Origin: Saprospiraceae bacterium
GTDB lineage: Bacteria > Bacteroidota > Bacteroidia > Chitinophagales > Saprospiraceae
Assembly: GCA_013361075.1 (NCBI GenBank)
Contig: JABWAJ010000053.1
Span: forward strand, 1-16,568
Reading direction: 5' to 3'
DNA length: 16,568 nt
Within the stretch, counting starts at the first letter, position 1; each line of letters begins with the position of its first letter. The position numbers and the translations under genes are program-made. Under the pieces are notes generated by a model, which saw only the letters and a program-made list of their open reading frames with translations, did no database searches and was not told the origin of the DNA. This document shows, in pieces, positions 1 to 5,830 of this stretch.

Positions 1-304
1 GCTTCAGTCCGCCGGGTATAATTTCCAGGTTTAGTTTATAGAACTGAGAAGAGGTGTGGAGTCGTGCGCTCTGTTTCGCGGGCTTCAGTCCGCCGGGTAT
101 AATTTCCAGGTTTAGTTTATAGAACTGAGAAGAGGTGTGGAGTCGTGCGCTCTGTTTCGCGGGCTTTAGGCCGCCGGGTATAATTTCCAGGTTTAGTTTA
201 TAGAACTGAGAAGGGGTGTGGAGTCGTGCGCTCTGTTTCGCGGGCTTCAGTCCGCCGGGTATAATTTCCAGGTTTGGTTTATGAAACAGGGAATGGGCCT
301 GGAG
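1..304. repeat. 81-bp tandem repeat array (3 full copies plus degenerate fourth)
   Basis: Seen directly: the unit begins GCTTCAGTCCGCCGGGTATA and recurs at 1, 82, 163 and 244, exactly 81 bp apart. Copies 1 and 2 (1-81, 82-162) are identical. Copy 3 (163-243) has three substitutions, two near its start (GCTTTAGGCC) and one at AAGGGG for AAGAGG. Copy 4 matches well to about base 280, then decays, with recognisable similarity to about 304. Each junction reads TTTCGCGGGCTTCAGTCCGC. The array begins at the window edge, so more copies may lie to the left. No coding potential or transposase is seen. The identity of the first two copies suggests recent duplication. Confidence 0.93.
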
Positions 305-403
305 TTAAAGCCCGCGAAATGGGCATAAAAAGAGGGAATTGGGTGGGAAGATTTTAGAAGCGGGCTGAAGCCCGCGAAACATAACCCGCGAAACATAGCC
401 CAT
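305..403. other. Non-coding flank with repeated CCCGCGAAA motifs
   Basis: No plausible gene is seen from base 1 to 403. After the array, the motif CCCGCGAAA occurs three times (about 309-317, 371-379 and 385-393). It is the reverse complement of the TTTCGCGGG found at each 81-bp junction. The segment therefore carries inverted pieces of the same repeat family, as expected for the edge of a dispersed intergenic element. Nothing else is recognised. Confidence 0.6.
360..375 (-). terminator. Hairpin after the mutL-rhomboid-EEP operon, possible terminator
   Basis: GCGGGC (360-365) and GCCCGC (370-375) form a perfect 6-bp GC-rich stem around the 4-base loop TGAA. It lies about 29 bp beyond the stop codon of the minus-strand gene ending at 404. 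Read on the minus strand it is followed by the moderately T-rich TTCTAAAATCTTC, so an intrinsic terminator is plausible. It is also the inverted form of the 81-bp repeat junction, so it may be a repeat element serving as a terminator. The role is inferred. Confidence 0.45.
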
Positions 404-1471
404 TTAAAACTTCATCGCCACCCGCGCCACTACCGGATAATGATCCGAAAGCCCCGGGTGCAGGGTTTGGAACCCCCGCACGTCAAAATCGGGCGTAGTC
501 AGAATGTAGTCAATCCGCAGACCCGGGATATTGCCGGCATAGGTCACACCGCGCCCGTTGCCTTTGCATTTGAAGGCATCCAGAAGCCCTTCGGCGATGG
601 TATGGGTGGAAAAAGACATGGGTACGTCGTTGAAATCGCCGCAAACGAGAGCCGGGAACGGCGATTTTTTGATTGCTTCCGCAATGGCGATGGCTTGCCG
701 GGCGCGGGTTTGGGCCGAGCGTTTGTAGCGCCGCAGCACCCCTCCGAAACTTTGCCAGGTTTCGCGGTCCTGGAGGTTCACCTCCGAGGGGTCAATTTTT
801 TCTGTAATTCTTGAAATGGCGTTGGTTTGCAGGTGCAGGTTGAATACCCGGATGCTTTTGCCCCCGATATCGAGGTCAGCAAACAGAAAGCCGTTGGCGC
901 GGTTGGTGAAGTAATTGGCGCCTTTGCGGCCAATGGGGTAGCGCGAAAAAATGGCCAGGGTGCCGCCTTTTTCCTGATAGGCATAGCGCAAACCGGCAGA
1001 TTCAGCAAGCAGGTCGGCGTATCGCTTCGCGAGGCCGGCGTCGAGCGGAAACTCCTGAAAACACAGCACATCGGGCTTTTGCCCGCGAATAAGATCAGTA
1101 AAAACCTGCTGATTAAAGCGCTGGTTGTCAATGCCTCTGAATTCATGGGCATTAAACGTCATCAGGGTCAACTCGTTTTTGGCAACCTCCGGTTTTAAAG
1201 CACCGCCAAAGTGCAGCGTAAGTGCGCCCTGAACATGCGACCAGCCCATCAGCAGGCAGCCCACCGAAAAAAAAGCGTACCAATGGCGGCGGAAAGCCCA
1301 CCAAAGCACAAACAGAATGTTGGCGATGAGCAGCATCGGAAACCCCAATCCCAGAAACGCAAGCGGCCAGAAGGCATTGGGATTGGTAATTGGTGCGAGG
1401 TAGCTTAGGAAGGTCAGCAAGATGACGCTCACATTGAGCCACCGCATCAGCTGTGGGCCGGCGCTGCGCAT
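404..1471 (-). CDS. Membrane-anchored endonuclease/exonuclease/phosphatase (EEP) family protein
   Basis: A 355-aa protein. Three hydrophobic segments (about 11-30, 36-60, 66-82) precede a complete EEP (DNase I/exonuclease III-like) metal-dependent phosphoesterase domain from about 100 to 355. Family motifs appear in order: MTFNAHEF (Asn107), CFQEF (Glu140), NLHLQTN (His213), GDFND (Asp279, Asn281), RIDYIL (Asp321) and the terminal SDHYPV (Asp343, His344), so the active site looks intact. The substrate cannot be read from sequence; relatives cleave DNA, phosphoinositides, sphingomyelin or nucleotides. By inference it is held in the inner membrane with the catalytic domain on one face. The start is 2 bp after the upstream rhomboid stop, implying translational coupling. 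Met9 is an alternative start; neither has a clear ribosome binding site. Last gene of the probable mutL operon. Confidence 0.9.
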   Translation of the reverse strand: MRSAGPQLMRWLNVSVILLTFLSYLAPITNPNAFWPLAFLGLGFPMLLIANILFVLWWAFRRHWYAFFSVGCLLMGWSHVQGALTLHFGGALKPEVAKNELTLMTFNAHEFRGIDNQRFNQQVFTDLIRGQKPDVLCFQEFPLDAGLAKRYADLLAESAGLRYAYQEKGGTLAIFSRYPIGRKGANYFTNRANGFLFADLDIGGKSIRVFNLHLQTNAISRITEKIDPSEVNLQDRETWQSFGGVLRRYKRSAQTRARQAIAIAEAIKKSPFPALVCGDFNDVPMSFSTHTIAEGLLDAFKCKGNGRGVTYAGNIPGLRIDYILTTPDFDVRGFQTLHPGLSDHYPVVARVAMKF

Positions 1472-1473
1472 CG

Positions 1474-2439
1474 TTAATCTTTACTGGCGTTAAACAGGAA
1501 TTCTTTTTCCTCTTTGGTCAGGCTGTCGTAGCCTGACTGCTTGATTTTGTCGAGAATGGCATCGAGTTGCTCCTGGTACGACAAACTGTTGCCGCTCATA
1601 TCGGAGGTGCGATTGCCTTTTGCCTGGGCACTTTTACTGCCGCCGGCAGCCGTTTTGACCGGATTGCGGTAAGCTACTTTCGGGCCTTTCTTTTTACCGG
1701 GCGCCCTTTGGAGCGGCGCTTTCACAAAACTGCGGATGGCCGCCAAAATACGGTTGACCGGCTCGGAAAGATCTTGCCCTTCGCGCAGGCGCCACACGAA
1801 TATTCCGCCCATTAATGCACCGCCAAGGTGAGCAAAATGACCGCCCGTGTTGTTGTCCTGGCTGATGAAAAAAAGATCGAGCACCAACAGCACTGCTACT
1901 AAATATTTGAGTTTCACATCGCCGATGAGCAGCAACCGGATGATGTAATTGGGCGACAGCACTGCGGCGGCTAAGGCAATGGCCATCACCGCGCCCGAGG
2001 CTCCCAGCGCAAACGTAGGCGGAGCCCCTTCCGGTGAAAGTTGTGCAATGGCGACGAAAAAGACGATGCTTCCGGCAATCCCCCCAAGCAGGTAAATCGG
2101 CAGTACCCGGTGGTCGCCGATGAAATCGCCCACGATGCGCCCAAACCAGTAAAGCATGAGCATGTTGAAGAGGATGTGAAACAACCCCTCGTGTATGAAC
2201 ATGCTGGTAATGAACACCCACGGATGGGTCAGGTTGTGCCACCAGTCGGAAGAAATCAGGAAAAAATGGAGGACGGAATTGTAAAGCCCCGTTGGGAAAT
2301 TCCACCCGTAAGCCACCCGCAGAATTAAGCCAAACAACAGAATGGCTACGAACACGGATGCATTGACTATGATAATACGGTTGACCATATTACCGTAGTT
2401 GAATTCTTTCCTGATGTCTTCCCAAATAGATTGTAGCAT
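1474..2439 (-). CDS. Rhomboid family intramembrane serine protease (second of pair), with soluble C-terminal extension
   Basis: A 321-aa multi-pass membrane protease. The rhomboid core spans about 20-220 and holds the expected residues: the H-x3-N motif HILFN (His88, Asn92), nucleophile Ser148 in GASGA, and general-base His204 in HFAHLGG. It should cleave transmembrane substrates within the inner membrane; the substrate is unknown. After the core comes a basic, low-complexity linker (about 245-285), then a short helical tail with LDAILDKIKQ and SLTKEEKEFL. I recall this tail type (DUF6576-like) from other Bacteroidota rhomboids. The gene starts 11 bp after the upstream rhomboid ends, in a tight operon. 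The two rhomboids differ in length and tail, so they are an old duplication or separate paralogs. Confidence 0.93.
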   Translation of the reverse strand: MLQSIWEDIRKEFNYGNMVNRIIIVNASVFVAILLFGLILRVAYGWNFPTGLYNSVLHFFLISSDWWHNLTHPWVFITSMFIHEGLFHILFNMLMLYWFGRIVGDFIGDHRVLPIYLLGGIAGSIVFFVAIAQLSPEGAPPTFALGASGAVMAIALAAAVLSPNYIIRLLLIGDVKLKYLVAVLLVLDLFFISQDNNTGGHFAHLGGALMGGIFVWRLREGQDLSEPVNRILAAIRSFVKAPLQRAPGKKKGPKVAYRNPVKTAAGGSKSAQAKGNRTSDMSGNSLSYQEQLDAILDKIKQSGYDSLTKEEKEFLFNASKD

Positions 2440-2450
2440 CGGTTGCGAAA

Positions 2451-3260
2451 TTATTTATAGCGGGTGTTATCGAACCTGGAACCGAACTTTCGCCAGTACA
2501 AAATTAGCAACAATCCGGATAATGCGCCGCCCAAATGCGCAAAGTGCGCAATGTTGTCCCAGGAGAACTGATTGACGCCCAAAAACAACTCAATGATCAT
2601 CAATACCGGGATGAAGTATTTGGCTTTTACCGGAACCGGGAAAAATATCAGCATCAGCTCGGCGTTCGGAAAACTCATGCCAAAAGCAAGGAGAAGGCCG
2701 TAGATAGCTCCGGAAGCACCAACGATGGGGGTGTTGATTTTGGCATCCAGGTACGATTGCATGGCGGTGGTCGCCGTCTGAATCGTCGCAGCGTCGGCCT
2801 GTGGAGTGAGCATGCTGCCCAGATCATTCACCGCTTTGGCATATTGCGGATCTAATTGTTTCAAGGGGACCTCATTAAAAAATGCCCAATAGGTATTCAT
2901 ACCGGGATTGGCCTGAAACGCCCCGATGGCCTGCTGCATCTGGCTGATGTCGTAATAACTGTAAAGCATGTGCAAAATGGCAGCGCCAAAAGCACAGAAG
3001 AAATAAAAATACAAAAAACGCCGGGCACCCCAAAGTGATTCCAATACACTGCCAAAAGTGATTAATGCAAACATATTGAAGAAGATATGCGCCAACCCTG
3101 CGTGCATAAAAAAGTGGGTGACGATCTGAACCGGTTTGAATTCGGGTGATGTCGGGTAGCGCAAAGCCAGCACATCGGTGTCAATGACAAATCCTGCAAC
3201 AAACATTAGGATGTTGAGGATGAGCAGGTTTTTGACGACATCGGTGATGTTGTTGAACAT
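2451..3260 (-). CDS. Rhomboid family intramembrane serine protease (first of pair)
   Basis: A 269-aa polytopic protease. His58 and Asn62 lie in HIFFN, nucleophile Ser183 in GASGA, and catalytic His242 in HFAHLGG, so it appears catalytically competent. Compared with its neighbour, it has an insertion of about 75 residues (roughly 102-178) between the early helices and the catalytic Ser helix; this is hydrophilic, Gln/Ala-rich and probably outside the membrane. It ends soon after the last helix with a short basic tail and lacks the C-terminal extension of its partner. It starts 10 bp after mutL ends, so it is very likely cotranscribed with it. Substrate unknown. The start is well placed, with no Shine-Dalgarno sequence. 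Confidence 0.93.
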   Translation of the reverse strand: MFNNITDVVKNLLILNILMFVAGFVIDTDVLALRYPTSPEFKPVQIVTHFFMHAGLAHIFFNMFALITFGSVLESLWGARRFLYFYFFCAFGAAILHMLYSYYDISQMQQAIGAFQANPGMNTYWAFFNEVPLKQLDPQYAKAVNDLGSMLTPQADAATIQTATTAMQSYLDAKINTPIVGASGAIYGLLLAFGMSFPNAELMLIFFPVPVKAKYFIPVLMIIELFLGVNQFSWDNIAHFAHLGGALSGLLLILYWRKFGSRFDNTRYK

Positions 3261-3270
3261 ATCTTAAGTT

Positions 3271-5169
3271 TTAGTTGCTTCCTTCAAATCTTTTTGCCAG
3301 ATCGTCCAATTCATAGGTCACGAAGCAGAATCGGCCGGAGGGGCTTTTATAAGGCGTTGCGCAGGCAAACAGCCGGTCTATGAGTGATTGCATTTCGGTT
3401 ACCGTAAGCGACTGGCCCCGGCGAATGGCTGCGCTGCGCGCCATGGCCCGCGCAATGTTTTCTGTAGCGCCAAGTTTCAGCTCTATATTGGCTTTGTATT
3501 GGTCCATCAGGGTTTCGATCAGGGCAATTTCGTCTTTTTTACCCGCCAATTCCGCTGGTATGCCATTGATAACAAAAGTATTGCCACCAAAAGACTGAAT
3601 GTCGAAACCCAGCAGGTTGACCTGGTCCAGAATGGCACTGAGTATGGTGGCATCGGCCGGAGAAAGCGTTAGCGTGCGCGGGAAAAGTTGTTTTTGTGAA
3701 ACAGCGCTCTGCTGCTCCAGCACTTGCAGGTATTGCTCAAACAGGATGCGCTCGTGTGCTGCCTGCTGGTCTATGAGCAGAAAACCCGATTTGATGTGGC
3801 TGACAATATACGTGGAATGGATTTGATACGGCTCCCGTTGTGGTTTGGCCGACCCAAGTGCTAATTTGTCTTCCCCTGCGTCGTCGGCCCAGGCGCTTCC
3901 GATGGTCAGCGTCTGGTCTTCTGCGGTTGCAGCATCTGCTTCCGGCACCTGTACGTCTTCCACTTCCTCTTCCTGGTTCAGCCCTTTGTAAAAATCTTCC
4001 CATTGCCGGAGCGCTTCTTTGCGCGGGGGAGCAGGAGGTGAATAGGAATCGCCGCGAAAAGAACTGGTAGCCGGTTTGCTGGCTGACAATTCATCCAGTG
4101 TGGGAGAATTTTCTTCACTGGAGCTTCCGATGCGCATGGAAAAACCCTGCTCCTGGTCGAAATCCAAAGACGGCATGACGCTGTGCCGCCCGAGGGCATG
4201 GCGCACAGCTACCCTCAAATAATTGTAAACCAAACGTTCATCATCGAATTTGATCTCCTGTTTGGTCGGATGCACATTGATGTCTATGCGGGCAGGATCT
4301 ATGTCAATGAAGAGCACATAAAACGGGTAGGTTTCTTTGGGCAACAAGTCTTCGTAAGCAGTCATTACAGCATGATGGAGGTAATTGCTGCGGATGTAGC
4401 GCTGGTTGGCAAAAAAGAACTGCTCGCCGCGCCCTTTTTTGGAAAATTCCGGTTTGCCCACAAAGCCTTCGAGGCGCAGGGCATCCGTTTCTTCGGTAAC
4501 CGGGACGACTTTTTTGTTGTAATCTTTTCCAAATACCGCAATGAGGCGCTGGCGCAAATTGCCGGGCGGAAGGTGGTACAGCTCTTCGTTGTTGTGGTGC
4601 AGGGAAAAGAAAAGGTCCGGGTAAGATAAGGCCAGGTGTAAAAATTCATCAATGATGTGCCGCATCTCTACCGGGTTGGATTTGAGGAAGTTGCGGCGTG
4701 CCGGGACGTTGTAAAACAAGTTTTTCACCGAAATGCTGGTGCCGGCATTGCACTGGCAGGCCTCCTGTACTTTTACCTCCGATGCTTCCACCACCAGTCG
4801 GACGCCGAGGTCGTCCAATTGACGGCGGGTACGCATTTCTACGTGTGCTACAGCAGCCATGGAGGCTAAAGCTTCACCCCGAAACCCCATCGTACGGATG
4901 GCAAAAAGGTCTTTGGCCTCCCTGATCTTTGAGGTTGCGTGGCGCTCGAAAGACATTCGGGCATCAGTTTCGGACATTCCGCAACCGTTGTCCACGACCT
5001 GGATCAGGCTGCGGCCCGCTTCTTTTACGATGAGCCGGATATGGGTACTTCCGGCGTCTATGGCATTCTCCATCAATTCCTTAACGACCGAAGCAGGGCG
5101 CTGGATGACTTCTCCGGCAGCAATCTGGTTGGCAATGGCGTCAGGCAACAGTTGGATGACATCTGTCAT
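3271..5169 (-). CDS. mutL: DNA mismatch repair protein MutL
   Basis: A 632-aa MutL, usual length for the family. The N-terminal GHKL ATPase has KELMENAIDAG (catalytic Glu31, Mg-binding Asn35), DNGCGM (61-65 region), RHATSKI, GFRGEAL (95-101), and VHPTKQEIKFD in the transducer domain. A variable acidic linker (about 350-450) leads to the C-terminal dimerisation domain. There the endonuclease motif DQHA-x2-E-x4-E reads DQQAAHERILFE (from about 467), with Gln for the conserved His, and the CPHGRP metal motif reads SPSGRF (about 609). The reading frame runs up to 5235, but family members begin at the MxDVIQLLPD sequence, so I chose the ATG at 5167-5169. Role: couples mismatch recognition by MutS to strand excision. 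First of four tightly spaced minus-strand genes. Confidence 0.96.
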   Translation of the reverse strand: MTDVIQLLPDAIANQIAAGEVIQRPASVVKELMENAIDAGSTHIRLIVKEAGRSLIQVVDNGCGMSETDARMSFERHATSKIREAKDLFAIRTMGFRGEALASMAAVAHVEMRTRRQLDDLGVRLVVEASEVKVQEACQCNAGTSISVKNLFYNVPARRNFLKSNPVEMRHIIDEFLHLALSYPDLFFSLHHNNEELYHLPPGNLRQRLIAVFGKDYNKKVVPVTEETDALRLEGFVGKPEFSKKGRGEQFFFANQRYIRSNYLHHAVMTAYEDLLPKETYPFYVLFIDIDPARIDINVHPTKQEIKFDDERLVYNYLRVAVRHALGRHSVMPSLDFDQEQGFSMRIGSSSEENSPTLDELSASKPATSSFRGDSYSPPAPPRKEALRQWEDFYKGLNQEEEVEDVQVPEADAATAEDQTLTIGSAWADDAGEDKLALGSAKPQREPYQIHSTYIVSHIKSGFLLIDQQAAHERILFEQYLQVLEQQSAVSQKQLFPRTLTLSPADATILSAILDQVNLLGFDIQSFGGNTFVINGIPAELAGKKDEIALIETLMDQYKANIELKLGATENIARAMARSAAIRRGQSLTVTEMQSLIDRLFACATPYKSPSGRFCFVTYELDDLAKRFEGSN

Positions 5170-5280
5170 GCGTAGGTCTTTTTCGGATCCCGGCGGTTCA
5201 TTCCAACCAGGATGAGGCGGCTCATTTTGCTGCACTCGCCCTTAAACAACACCAATCGCAGGGCAGCGGTTGCAACAAAT

Positions 5281-5601
5281 TCATTCAAAATAGAGTCCGG
5301 TCCGCGGCAAATATACAGTGAGTACCAGATAAGCCATCAACGCCAGGGCAAGAATTACTGCCAAACGCAGAAAGTTAGACTTTCGCGCCTTCCGGCGGCG
5401 CTCCATGTCGAACAGTTTATTGTTACTGCCCCGCGAAAAAGCTTCGGAAATGCGGTTTTTTGCACTTTCAATATCTCCCGATTTCTGGGGATCAAGGCGT
5501 TCTAAGCGATTTTCGCGCTCTTCTTTTTCCTGATCCCAGTATCTGGGTTTGTATTCAAACTTCATTGGTTTGGGCGTTCTGAAAAAATTGAAGAATGCCA
5601 T
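5281..5601 (-). CDS. Small conserved tail-anchored membrane protein of unknown function
   Basis: A 106-aa protein. The N-terminal part is charged and hydrophilic with a KPRYWDQEKEER stretch, then a basic patch (MERRRKARKS, about 70-79), then one hydrophobic helix (about 80-98, LAVILALALMAYLVLTVYL) and a short tail. This predicts a single-pass inner-membrane protein with its charged N-terminus in the cytoplasm. Small proteins with a KPRYY-like motif and a C-terminal helix sit beside mutL in other Bacteroidota. I recall them being labelled riboflavin synthase subunit beta, a name nothing here supports. The gap to the mutL start is 111 bp, so it may be the first gene of the same operon. Function unknown. 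Confidence 0.8.
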   Translation of the reverse strand: MAFFNFFRTPKPMKFEYKPRYWDQEKEERENRLERLDPQKSGDIESAKNRISEAFSRGSNNKLFDMERRRKARKSNFLRLAVILALALMAYLVLTVYLPRTGLYFE

Positions 5602-5830
5602 GATGTTGGAGATTGGTTAGTAAATTTAGGAATATTTCAGGCTCATTCTATTCCATTGAACGAAAAACCCGGCACTTTTATCGCTATTTTTTTTTGTCTT
5701 ACGAACCGGCTGCGTTAATTGAGGCATCTTTAAGCAATAGATGCATCGCCTGCTGAAAAAGATGCGTCGCAATAAACCTTATATTCCCCAAAGTTCCTGT
5801 TTTCATTACACATAAAAAAACACCAAACAC
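5602..5830. promoter_or_regulatory. Divergent intergenic region between the mutL cluster and the DUF5686 gene
   Basis: This 229-bp gap must hold promoters in both directions, but I find no perfect TAnnTTTG on either strand. The nearest match for the mutL side is TAAATTTA, read on the minus strand close upstream of the 106-aa gene. A run of nine T lies near 5686. Two near-identical 10-mers, GATGCATCGC (5740-5749) and GATGCGTCGC (5761-5770), are 21 bp apart start to start. No small gene is convincing here. Confidence 0.5.

Noticed and set aside
1..304. 81-bp repeats as a CRISPR array
   Set aside because: The repetition is direct and contiguous, with no short repeats separated by unique spacers, and there are no cas genes nearby.
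440..1198. Plus-strand open frames opposite the EEP gene (440-814 and 827-1198)
   Set aside because: They are antisense shadows of a gene with complete family motifs; their translations show no domain or signal.
5170..5235. N-terminal extension of MutL
   Set aside because: The extra 22 residues are proline-rich and unlike the family start; the internal ATG aligns with the conserved beginning.
404..5601. mutL-rhomboid-EEP-106 aa cluster as a new anti-phage defence system
   Set aside because: The members are housekeeping or widely conserved, the cluster is known from other Bacteroidota, and no defence-type effector, integrase or neighbouring defence gene is present.
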